A stretch of 5,472 nt of DNA from an uncultured Oscillospiraceae bacterium (GTDB lineage: Bacteria > Bacillota > Clostridia > Oscillospirales > Oscillospiraceae), in the NCBI GenBank assembly GCA_934567115.1, contig CAKTJA010000094.1, positions 1 to 5,472 of the forward strand, given 5' to 3'. This document shows positions 1 to 5,337 of this stretch, one piece after another. Each line of letters starts with the position of its first letter. The stretch's first letter is position 1. A program made the translations under genes and the position numbers. A model generated the notes under the pieces. That model saw only the letters and a program-made list of their open reading frames with translations. It did no database searches and was not told where the DNA came from.

Positions 1-45
1 CTCCTGGTCCCAAACCAGGCGCGATACCAACTTCGCTATACCCGG
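1..45 (-). tRNA. tRNA-Pro (UGG), 5' half, truncated by window edge
   Basis: Read on the minus strand, the first 45 bases fold as the 5' half of a tRNA. The acceptor 5' strand is CCGGGTA (45 down to 39), followed by U8 and A9. The D stem is GCGA/TCGC around the loop AGTTGGTA, which carries the invariant GG. The anticodon stem is CCTGG/CCAGG around the loop TTTGGGA. The anticodon is TGG (plus-strand positions 10-12), so it reads proline CCN codons. U33 and a purine at 37 are present. The window starts in the variable loop, so the T arm, the acceptor 3' strand and any encoded CCA lie outside and acceptor pairing cannot be checked. The intact canonical 5' half argues for a functional gene rather than a fragment. 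Confidence 0.9.
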
Positions 46-62
46 ATATTCACTTTTCTGCC

Positions 63-91
63 ATGATACCACGGCGAGCGGTAAAAATAAA
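63..91 (-). promoter_or_regulatory. Possible promoter of the tRNA-Pro gene
   Basis: On the minus strand a TATCAT box (plus positions 63-68) matches the -10 consensus at five of six bases. It would start transcription about 10 nt before the tRNA 5' end, a normal short tRNA leader. Seventeen bases further upstream is only a weak -35 (TTTATT, 86-91) in an A/T-rich stretch. The call rests on position and the -10 box. An unseen upstream tRNA in the same operon is unlikely, because nothing tRNA-like lies further right. Confidence 0.35.
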
Positions 92-103
92 GATTTTTCT
101 GTC

Positions 104-123
104 TGTGGTCATTTATGTGGTCA
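104..123. repeat. Short direct repeat TGTGGTCA x2
   Basis: Two exact copies of TGTGGTCA (104-111 and 116-123) are separated by TTTA, giving a 12-bp period. They lie 60-80 bp upstream of the tRNA-Pro gene. Closely spaced 8-mers of this kind can be protein-binding sites or remnants of integrase arm-type sites, but no recombinase gene is in the window. Chance is also possible. Confidence 0.35.
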
Positions 124-479
124 AAGCCGATTTTATACCGCTTTCGGCAATCGGGGAAAGTCCCGCAAACGCAGGTGTCGCAAGGCTTTGCGGCGTTTCG
201 CCTTGCCCTGTTCCGGATACCGCCACGGCACTCCCAAATCACAAACGCCGCCGATCGCGCTAATCCAAGATTCTGGGTCATCCGGCTTTTACGGGGCGTC
301 TGCGTATATCCTTAAGCCGTGTACTCCGCTCTGGGCTGCATACACAGAAGCCAAATTTCTTATCAGTATAGCGTTGGACAAGCAAAAAGTCAATGTCCGC
401 AAAGCGACATCCCTCCGCCGCCCCTCTGCATCAAACGGGAAGACTGCCGCCGCCCCGCGTGCGACCGGCTGAAAAGACC
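124..479. other. Gene-free stretch between tRNA-Pro and the surface-protein promoter
   Basis: No reading frame here has a convincing ribosome binding site, recognisable family sequence or coding-like composition. The open frames are short, overlap one another on both strands and give Arg/Pro/Cys-rich translations typical of non-coding GC-rich DNA. Three small hairpins follow one another: CGGG/CCCG (152-165), CGCAA/TTGCG (179-192) and GGCG/CGCC (192-202). They are too short to call a known RNA. This may be decayed coding DNA next to a tRNA, but I cannot identify a parent gene. Confidence 0.6.
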
Positions 480-508
480 TTGCAATTTCCCGCCGGATGG
501 GATAAAAT
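480..508 (+). promoter_or_regulatory. Sigma-A-type promoter for the SLH-protein leader
   Basis: A -35 box TTGCAA (480-485, four of six consensus bases) is followed after exactly 17 bp by a -10 box TAAAAT (503-508, five of six). Transcription would start near 515, about 287 nt before the SLH-protein start codon at 802. It is the best plus-strand promoter I see between the tRNA and that gene. A weaker alternative -10-like string (CATTAT, 623-628) has no usable -35. If this promoter drives the gene, the transcript must read through the terminator-like element at 696-730. Confidence 0.5.
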
Positions 509-514
509 CAGGCT

Positions 515-801
515 TGGAAACGTAAATAAGCGGCAGGGCATGGCGGGTCGGACCCCCGCGATGCCCCCGCGAAGAGTGCCATTACCACTCAACACAACAG
601 TCTGAAACTGCACCGCGTCTCTCATTATACCTGCGCCGACGCTATTTTTCAAGAGGAAGCGCGGAGCAATGGGGACGCCGTGTCATGTCCTTTCGGCGGT
701 GTTGAGCCATGCACCCGACACCGCTTTTTTGCGTTTCCGGGAAACGGCGGCAGGAGTCCCGGACTTCCGCCCGCCAAAAATCGGAAACGGAGGAAGACAA
801 T
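515..801 (+). promoter_or_regulatory. Long structured 5' leader of the SLH-protein gene
   Basis: The predicted untranslated leader contains a hairpin at 536-566 (GGGCAT/ATGCCC, one G-G mismatch, then GCGGG/CCCGC). Longer-range pairing is possible between AGCG-GCAGG (near 528-536) and CCTGC (630-634) with CGCT (640-643). A terminator-like element sits at 696-730. After it, CGTTTCCG (732-739) can pair either locally (CGTTT/AAACG, 732-746) or with CGGAAACG (782-789), which touches the ribosome binding site. TCCGGGA/TCCCGGA (736-763) is a further alternative. This resembles a transcription attenuator or structured cis-regulatory RNA, but I could match it to no known riboswitch or T-box. It could instead be a separate small RNA ending at 730. 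Confidence 0.4.
696..730 (+). terminator. Intrinsic-terminator-like element in the SLH leader
   Basis: GCGGTGT (696-702) pairs perfectly with ACACCGC (718-724) around a 15-nt loop and is followed directly by six T residues (725-730). It lies 71 bp before the SLH-protein start codon, so it would act as an attenuator or as the end of a small RNA. CGCCG (676-680) can pair with CGGCG (694-698), which would disrupt the terminator stem; this is a possible antiterminator. The large loop makes the stem only moderately stable. Confidence 0.5.
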
Positions 802-804
802 ATG
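789..804 (+). promoter_or_regulatory. Ribosome binding site fixing the SLH-protein start
   Basis: GGAGG at 789-793 lies 8 nt before the ATG at 802. It selects this start over an in-frame ATG at 709, which has no good Shine-Dalgarno sequence and would put 31 charged residues in front of the signal peptide. The G at 789 is also the last base of CGGAAACG, which can pair with 732-739, so access to this site may be modulated. Confidence 0.85.
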
Positions 805-3800
805 AAGCAAAGAACCGGCAAGATCCTGTCGCTGCTGCTTTCACTGTCGCTGCTGTTTGGACTGTGCGTCCCGTCAGTCGGCGCGGTCGAGGGCGGCTAC
901 AGCGATACAAACGGACACTGGGCCAAGGCAACCATCGACTCCTTCAGCGCCCTTGGACTGATCGAGGGCTACAACGGTGAATTTTTCCCGGACAAAAGCA
1001 TTACCCGCGGTGAGATGGCCGTCATCCTCGACCGCCTGATGGATTATCAGACAGCGGCGGAAAACGGCTTCTCCGACCTTGGGGACGCTTTCTACACCGA
1101 CGCGGTGCTCAAGACCAACGCGGCGGGCGTGATGCTCGGCAGCGACGGTGCGGTGCGTCCCACCGACCCCATCACCCGGCAGGAGGCCGCCGTGCTGCTC
1201 TGCCGTGCCCTCGGACTTGAGGGAACCGGCTCTGCGGCGCAGTTCTCCGACCGCGGCCGGATCGCCTCCTGGGCGGCTGACGCGGTCGGCCTGATGTCCG
1301 CGAAGGGCTATATTCAGGGCAGCGATGGTATGTTCCGTCCCACCGACCCCATCACCCGCGCTGAGACGGTCGCCATTCTCGACCGTGCGCTCGGCAAGCT
1401 CGTGAGCGCGGGCGAGACCGCCACCGGCACGGTGGACGGCACGGTGGTCGTGCGCGGCGCGGGCGCGAAGCTCAGCGACCTGACCGTCAACGGCGACCTT
1501 ATCATCGCCGAGGGCGTTGCCGAGGGTGAGGTCCGCCTCGACAACGTGACCGTCACCGGCCGCACCATCGTGCGCGGCGGCGGCGAGCACTCCATCTACA
1601 TGAACAATGTCCGCGCGAACGGCGGCGTGATCGTCAACAAGCTTGACGGACGCGTGCGCATCGTCACCAGCGGCAGCACCAATGTGAGCGTCACTGTGCT
1701 CAAGACCGGCGCGATCCTTGTCGGCGACGGCTTTGACACCGTGGAGATCCCCGCCGATATCGCCGCCGGACAGACTGTTGAGATTCAGGGTAGCATCGAC
1801 CGCCTTGTCAACAACAGCGAGGACGTGAAGATCGTCGCCAACGGTACGGTCCGGACCGTTGAGGCGAACGTCAAGACCGAGATCAACGGCTCCGTCACCG
1901 TCTCGAACGCAGCCGGCCCCGCCGATGTGAGCGTCAACGGGACGATCATTCCCAAGTCGTCCGACGGAAGCGAGGGCGGCAGCTCCGGCGGCGGCAGCTC
2001 CGGCGGCGGCAGCAGCTCCGGCGGCAGCAAGCCCACCCCGACCGTCTACTCCGTCAACCTCGACACGACCGCGATCAGCCTTGCGGAGGGCGGCACACGC
2101 CAGCTCAAGGCGGCTGTGGCTCCCGTCGGGCTTGAAGTGATGTGGACGAGCAGCAACGAGAGCGTTGCAGCCGTTGACGGCACAGGCCTTGTCACCGCCG
2201 TCAAGGTGGGCACGGCGACGGTCACCGCCTCCATCCTCGACGGAGCGTATAAGGCGAGCTGCACCGTCACCGTAACGGACGGCAGCACGCCCATCTATTC
2301 CATCAGCCTTGACACGGCCGCCATCAGCCTTGCAGAAGACGGTACACGCCAGCTTGAGGCGGTCACCGAGCCTGCCGGACTTGATGTGACGTGGACGAGC
2401 AGCGACACGAGCGTTGCCACCGTTGACGATACGGGCCTTGTCACCGCCGTCAAGGCGGGCGCGGCGACGGTCGCCGCCTCTATCCTCGATGGAGCGTATA
2501 AGGCGAGCTGCGCCGTCACCGTGAAGGCCGGCGAAGCCGGCTGGGGCGAGGCGACAGAGGCGGACAGCCGTTTTGCCGAGGGCTACCCCGTCTGCACAAC
2601 TGTTGACGGCAAGATCGTCATCAAGGTCCAGGTCCCCACGGCGAGCGAGTCCAACCCCGTTGAGGTCTACATGGTCGTCAACCAGATAAACGATCATACC
2701 GATGCGGACGTGACCTCTGTGCTCCACGGTCACACCGGCGAGAACGACAAGATGATTTGGTGCGACGCCGCGCCCTATCTGAAGCTCACCGACGGCGATG
2801 AGCATATTGTCGAGACCGGTGTGAACGTCTACGGCGACAGCGACATCAAGGTCAATTTCGTGCTCAAGGATGCGGCCGGGACCTCTGACGCCGTGACCAC
2901 CGTGACCTATACCGCCGAGCTTGTCGCCGAGGTGGATCAGGTCGCGCCCACCGTGATGAGCGCTTATATCAACGCGGCGCGTAACGCCATCTATCTGCAC
3001 ATCTGGGATAAGGTGGATACCGGAAGCGTGCCCGCCGCCTCCGCCTTCACGCTCACCGGCGTGGACGGCGCGAGCGTTACCGCAGTCGAGCTTACGCAGC
3101 GCGACGACCTGAACGATCGTAATCAGGAGCGTGCCTATCTTGTCAAGCTCAGTGTGAGCGGCATCGCAGTGGGTACGGATATCTCCGATCTGAGGGTCAA
3201 GTATACGAAGCCCGCCAAGAGCCCGCTTCAGGACACGGCGACCGTGCCGAACGCGATGGAGAATTTTGAACATCAGGTCAAGACGGCCGGGATCACGCTT
3301 GATGCGGAGAACGTTCATGTTTCCTCGGACGGCGAGTATATTTATTTCCAGACCACGAAGAATCATTACTTTGTCACGAACGCCGGTTCCTTCACCGTGA
3401 CTGTGGAAAACACGGCAGGGGAGAAGATCACCTATGCGACCGATTGGTCGTATGCCAACAACGGCAGCGATGCGGACTGCTGGATGGTGCGCGAGAGCGG
3501 TCCGGCGCTGACGGCGGGCGAGGCCGTCACCCTGACGCTTACTCCCTCGGAGGGCATGGTGGACTATGCCATGGACGATGTGACCGAAGAGATCACCGTC
3601 ACCGGTACTGCGGCGGCGAACCCGGTGGAGATCAGTCAGGTGTCGTATGACAGTTCGAGCGGGAGACTGTTTGTTACGCTCAGCGGCAAGAAGCCGAGCC
3701 GCAGCGTTTATGCGTGCAGCTTCCGGTTTGTCGATGCGAGCGGGAATGAAATCTGCACGCTGCGCGGCTTCTCGGCGTACGGCGGAGGCGATAATACCGT

Positions 3801-3969
3801 CATGTTCGACGCGGACAGCCTGCCCGTCGCACCGGGGGAGGGCTGGCAGCTGCTCTATCAGGTGCAGCACAAGGATGCGCACTCTCGCGACATTCTCACC
3901 GAGCAGAGCGGCAAGCCGCTTGACAGCGCCACGGTCCCCATCGCGATCGTGTCCGGCCCGAAGGGCTGA
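802..3969 (+). CDS. Secreted S-layer homology (SLH) domain protein with tandem Big2 Ig-like domains
   Basis: A 1055-residue cell-surface protein, predicted to be exported by Sec and held non-covalently on the wall by its SLH domains, which in this family bind pyruvylated secondary wall polymer. Residues 1-28 form a signal peptide (basic start, Leu/Ser core, cleavage after VGA). Three SLH domains follow at about 33-80, 90-137 and 148-197, each ending in the ITRxE motif (ITRGE, ITRQE, ITRAE). Residues 208-384 are Val/Thr/Asn/Gly-rich short strands, probably a beta-helical or beta-solenoid stalk. A Gly/Ser hinge spans about 386-413. Two Big2 bacterial Ig-like domains lie at about 415-493 and 498-576, each with the WTSS and GLVTAVK hallmarks. 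Residues 716-827 resemble a SwmB-type repeat (residues 732-749 and the LQDTATVPNAMENF stretch). Residues 580-715 and 828-1055 are beta-rich with no family I can name. There is no LPXTG motif or C-terminal membrane segment, consistent with SLH anchoring. No catalytic motif is visible, so a structural, adhesive or S-layer-associated role is inferred. It appears monocistronic, with its own promoter and terminator. Confidence 0.93.
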   Translation: MKQRTGKILSLLLSLSLLFGLCVPSVGAVEGGYSDTNGHWAKATIDSFSALGLIEGYNGEFFPDKSITRGEMAVILDRLMDYQTAAENGFSDLGDAFYTDAVLKTNAAGVMLGSDGAVRPTDPITRQEAAVLLCRALGLEGTGSAAQFSDRGRIASWAADAVGLMSAKGYIQGSDGMFRPTDPITRAETVAILDRALGKLVSAGETATGTVDGTVVVRGAGAKLSDLTVNGDLIIAEGVAEGEVRLDNVTVTGRTIVRGGGEHSIYMNNVRANGGVIVNKLDGRVRIVTSGSTNVSVTVLKTGAILVGDGFDTVEIPADIAAGQTVEIQGSIDRLVNNSEDVKIVANGTVRTVEANVKTEINGSVTVSNAAGPADVSVNGTIIPKSSDGSEGGSSGGGSSGGGSSSGGSKPTPTVYSVNLDTTAISLAEGGTRQLKAAVAPVGLEVMWTSSNESVAAVDGTGLVTAVKVGTATVTASILDGAYKASCTVTVTDGSTPIYSISLDTAAISLAEDGTRQLEAVTEPAGLDVTWTSSDTSVATVDDTGLVTAVKAGAATVAASILDGAYKASCAVTVKAGEAGWGEATEADSRFAEGYPVCTTVDGKIVIKVQVPTASESNPVEVYMVVNQINDHTDADVTSVLHGHTGENDKMIWCDAAPYLKLTDGDEHIVETGVNVYGDSDIKVNFVLKDAAGTSDAVTTVTYTAELVAEVDQVAPTVMSAYINAARNAIYLHIWDKVDTGSVPAASAFTLTGVDGASVTAVELTQRDDLNDRNQERAYLVKLSVSGIAVGTDISDLRVKYTKPAKSPLQDTATVPNAMENFEHQVKTAGITLDAENVHVSSDGEYIYFQTTKNHYFVTNAGSFTVTVENTAGEKITYATDWSYANNGSDADCWMVRESGPALTAGEAVTLTLTPSEGMVDYAMDDVTEEITVTGTAAANPVEISQVSYDSSSGRLFVTLSGKKPSRSVYACSFRFVDASGNEICTLRGFSAYGGGDNTVMFDADSLPVAPGEGWQLLYQVQHKDAHSRDILTEQSGKPLDSATVPIAIVSGPKG
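1975..2028 (+). repeat. Low-complexity Gly/Ser-coding repeat (hinge)
   Basis: In-frame imperfect units of GGCGGCAGCTCC and variants encode a GGSSGGGSSGGGSSSGGS-type linker between the stalk and the first Big2 domain. The near-identical units could expand or contract by slippage in multiples of three without breaking the frame, which would change hinge length only. Confidence 0.7.
2041..2538 (+). repeat. Tandem 249-bp duplication encoding the two Big2 domains
   Basis: Two units (2041-2289 and 2290-2538) repeat with a period of exactly 249 bp (83 codons). Long stretches are identical in DNA, for example GGCCTTGTCACCGCCGTCAA and GGAGCGTATAAGGCGAGCTG in both copies. Differences are spread through the units, many at third positions, so this is a fairly recent internal duplication that has begun to diverge. 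Confidence 0.85.
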
Positions 3970-3989
3970 GCGCGTCACTTTGACACAGC

Positions 3990-4022
3990 AAAAAACCGAC
4001 GGCATCGGGCGTCGGTTTTTTT
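3990..4022 (+). terminator. Intrinsic terminator of the SLH-protein gene
   Basis: It lies 21 bp after the stop codon. CCGACG (3996-4001) pairs with CGTCGG (4010-4015) around an 8-nt loop. The stem is extended by A-T pairs from six A residues on the left (3990-3995) and ends in seven T residues (4016-4022). The symmetrical A and T tracts make it potentially bidirectional, but no gene approaches from the right on the minus strand nearby. It isolates the surface-protein gene from the LysR gene. Confidence 0.92.
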
Positions 4023-4082
4023 GCGCCCACATCGCTCTGACCGCCGGGTCCCGGACGGTGCATGGGGGAAAGGAAAAAGTGC

Positions 4083-4111
4083 TTGACAAGCGTTATTATT
4101 TTTATTAGTAT
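4083..4111 (+). promoter_or_regulatory. Promoter of the LysR-family gene
   Basis: A perfect -35 box TTGACA (4083-4088) is followed after 17 bp by TAGTAT (4106-4111, four of six -10 bases). TATATT (4109-4114) is a better -10 match but at 20-bp spacing. The region is strikingly A/T-rich against its surroundings. A small palindrome TATAT-TTG-ATATA (4109-4121) overlaps the likely -10 and start site and could be an operator, for instance for autoregulation, but it is short and could be chance. Confidence 0.7.
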
Positions 4112-4157
4112 ATTTGATATATAGTTGAAAATTTTTGAATCCGGAGAGACGGCAGAT

Positions 4158-5054
4158 ATGGAGATTCGAAATCTTGTTACGTTTTTGAAGGTGACGGAGC
4201 TCAACAGCTTTTCCAAGGCTGCTGAGGCGCTGGACTATTCCCAGTCCGCCGTCACGGTCCAGATCCAGCAGCTTGAGCGCGAGCTTGGCGTGCGGCTGTT
4301 TGACCGGATCGGGAAAAATGTTTCCATCACGCAGTACGGCAAAAACTTTATCGCCTATGCCCGCGATATCGTCAGCGCCGTCGCCCGCGCGCAGGTCTTT
4401 GCCTCCGAAGAGGCGGAGCTGACCGGGATCGTGCAGGTCGGTACGCTCAACTCCATGATGACGGCCTCGTTTTCCGACATTGTGCCCGCCTTTCACAGGC
4501 GCTTTCCGCATGTGACGATGCGTCTGCACGCGGACATGGTCGCTTCGCTGAAGGACAAGCTTCTTAAGAACGAGCTGGACCTGATCTACACGCTCGACGC
4601 GCAGGTGCTCGATCCACAGTTCATCAAGGTATTCGAGGCGGAGGAGGAGATCGTCGTTGTGACCAACACGGAAAATCCGCTGACGGGACGGGGTAGCGTT
4701 CGCCTTGCGGAGCTGGTGGAGCACCCGTTCGTTCTGATGAACCGCGCGAACGCGTACCGGGATCTGTTCGACAAGGAGCTTGCGCGGCAGGGTCTGGAGA
4801 TCACGCCCTTTCTCGAGCTGGAGGACGACGTGCTTGCCCTGCGCCTCGTCTACGAGAATCCGGAGTACATGACGGTGCTTCCGCTTTACACGGTGAAAAA
4901 GAGCATCCATGAGAAGAGCCTTGCCGTTATCCCGGTCGAGGACTGCAAAATGTCTCAGTGGCGGCAGGTGGCGTACCACAGGAACAAGGTCCTTACCCCG
5001 CAGATCCAGGGCATGCTCGATACCATTGTCGAGGTGGCGCGTCGGCCGTTTTAG
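4158..5054 (+). CDS. LysR-family transcriptional regulator
   Basis: A 298-residue protein, the usual length for this family. Residues 1-60 form the N-terminal winged helix-turn-helix, with the typical FLKVTELNSFSKAAEAL start, the recognition-helix stretch SQSAVTVQIQQLE and the wing GVRLFDR. A linker helix of about 25 residues follows. From about residue 88 the sequence fits the two-lobed periplasmic-binding-protein-like effector domain (GIVQVGTL, then the FRRFPHV-type segment seen here as FHRRFPHV). The ATG at 4158 is chosen because GGAGAG (4143-4148) sits 9 nt upstream. An in-frame TTG at 4125 would lie only about 7 nt after the predicted transcription start and lacks a ribosome binding site. 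No divergent partner gene adjoins it, so the usual clue to a LysR target is missing. The convergent argF-like gene is not evidence of regulation. The effector is unknown. Confidence 0.93.
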   Translation: MEIRNLVTFLKVTELNSFSKAAEALDYSQSAVTVQIQQLERELGVRLFDRIGKNVSITQYGKNFIAYARDIVSAVARAQVFASEEAELTGIVQVGTLNSMMTASFSDIVPAFHRRFPHVTMRLHADMVASLKDKLLKNELDLIYTLDAQVLDPQFIKVFEAEEEIVVVTNTENPLTGRGSVRLAELVEHPFVLMNRANAYRDLFDKELARQGLEITPFLELEDDVLALRLVYENPEYMTVLPLYTVKKSIHEKSLAVIPVEDCKMSQWRQVAYHRNKVLTPQIQGMLDTIVEVARRPF

Positions 5055-5068
5055 GCGAAGCGTGAGGC

Positions 5069-5104
5069 AAAAGAGAACGCGGTCCCGTTGGCGGGACCGC
5101 GTTC
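5069..5104 (-). terminator. Terminator hairpin copy A, oriented for the argF-like gene
   Basis: GAACGCGGTCCCG (5075-5087) and CGGGACCGCGTTC (5092-5104) form a perfect 13-bp stem with a TTGG loop. On the minus strand the stem is followed by TCTTTTG (5074 down to 5068), a usable U-rich tail. On the plus strand it is followed by GAGACTGTCG, which is not. It is therefore best read as the terminator of the minus-strand argF-like gene, 234 bp beyond its stop, although it sits only 20 bp after the LysR stop. Confidence 0.7.
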
Positions 5105-5153
5105 GAGACTGTCGATAGAGCGGCGGATTTCTCATAACGGTAAGGAAGAGTGT

Positions 5154-5185
5154 GCGCGGGAAACCCCAAGAAGGGTGTCCTGCGC
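5154..5185. other. Hairpin in the convergent intergenic region
   Basis: GCGCGGGA (5154-5161) pairs with TCCTGCGC (5178-5185) through 8 pairs, one of them G-T. After one A-G mismatch, ACCC (5163-5166) pairs with GGGT (5173-5176). There is no T tract on either side, so it is not a terminator by itself. It would be transcribed as part of both predicted 3' untranslated regions. Confidence 0.45.
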
Positions 5186-5198
5186 CATTAAAATCAAC

Positions 5199-5231
5199 AG
5201 TTTTCAGAACTTTTTCAAGGTTCTGAAAACT
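5199..5231. other. A/T-rich 12-bp hairpin between convergent genes
   Basis: AGTTTTCAGAAC (5199-5210) and GTTCTGAAAACT (5220-5231) form a perfect 12-bp inverted repeat around a 9-nt loop. On the minus strand it is followed by GTTGATTTTAATG, a weak U-rich run. It could be a secondary terminator or an intergenic repeat unit. Confidence 0.6.
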
Positions 5232-5234
5232 TGC

Positions 5235-5268
5235 TCATCGTGTCGAAAAGGCTTTTTCGACACGATGA
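5235..5268. other. Perfect 15-bp hairpin next to terminator copy B
   Basis: TCATCGTGTCGAAAA (5235-5249) and TTTTCGACACGATGA (5254-5268) form a perfect 15-bp stem with a GGCT loop. It abuts the next hairpin (5269-5296) with no spacer and starts 3 bp after the previous one. Its right arm contains TCGACA, which also precedes terminator copy A on the opposite strand. Confidence 0.65.
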
Positions 5269-5307
5269 AACGCGGTCCCGTCGGCGGGACCGCGTTCCTT
5301 TTACTTT
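5269..5307 (+). terminator. Terminator hairpin copy B, oriented for the LysR gene
   Basis: AACGCGGTCCCG (5269-5280) and CGGGACCGCGTT (5285-5296) form a perfect 12-bp stem with a TCGG loop. On the plus strand it is followed by CCTTTTACTTT, a T-rich tail. It is almost identical to copy A at 5075-5104 but inverted when the flanks are compared. It is the best terminator for plus-strand transcription from the LysR gene, 214 bp after that stop. On the minus strand the tail is only TTTCATCG, so it is a poor terminator for the argF-like gene. Confidence 0.65.
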
Positions 5308-5337
5308 GCCGCGGAGCGACAATGCTTCGTTTGCCGA

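Noticed and set aside
36..281. An 81-codon minus-strand frame overlapping the tRNA region
   Set aside because: It overlaps the tRNA-Pro gene and its promoter, lacks a ribosome binding site and has a Cys/Arg-rich translation with no recognisable domain.
431..475. ACGGGAAGACTGCCGCCGC..., faintly like the conserved part of a cobalamin riboswitch
   Set aside because: Only a few bases match, the other conserved boxes are missing, and it lies upstream of the only good promoter.
608..617. CTGCACCGCG, reminiscent of the T-box antiterminator sequence (GGTGGCACCGCG)
   Set aside because: The preceding AGGGTGG part and a Stem I with a specifier loop are absent, and a T-box before a surface-protein gene would be odd. 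The match is a short GC-rich coincidence.
709..801. Start of the SLH protein at the ATG at 709
   Set aside because: It would add 31 charged residues before a textbook signal peptide, begins inside the terminator-like element and lacks a good ribosome binding site. The ATG at 802 has GGAGG at the right distance.
1156..1358. A 23-bp identical stretch repeated 180 bp apart (1156 and 1336)
   Set aside because: It encodes the same RPTDPITR motif in SLH domains 2 and 3, so it reflects normal domain repetition and not a separate element.
874..4089. A 1071-codon open frame on the minus strand opposite the whole SLH-protein gene
   Set aside because: It is the codon-bias shadow of a GC-rich gene: the plus-strand gene rarely uses codons that would make stops in this antisense frame. 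Its translation is rich in His, Arg, Asp and Gly with no family resemblance, has no proper ribosome binding site, and runs through the plus-strand terminator.
3975..5135. A 386-codon minus-strand frame covering the LysR gene and both flanks
   Set aside because: It crosses the LysR promoter, the SLH terminator and hairpin copy A. Its translation is Arg/His/Leu-rich and resembles nothing, while the opposite strand encodes a clear LysR protein.
5135..5190. A tiny minus-strand frame beginning MAQDTLLGV (18 codons) in the convergent gap
   Set aside because: No Shine-Dalgarno sequence precedes it, it lies within the hairpin array, and at this length it cannot be told from chance.
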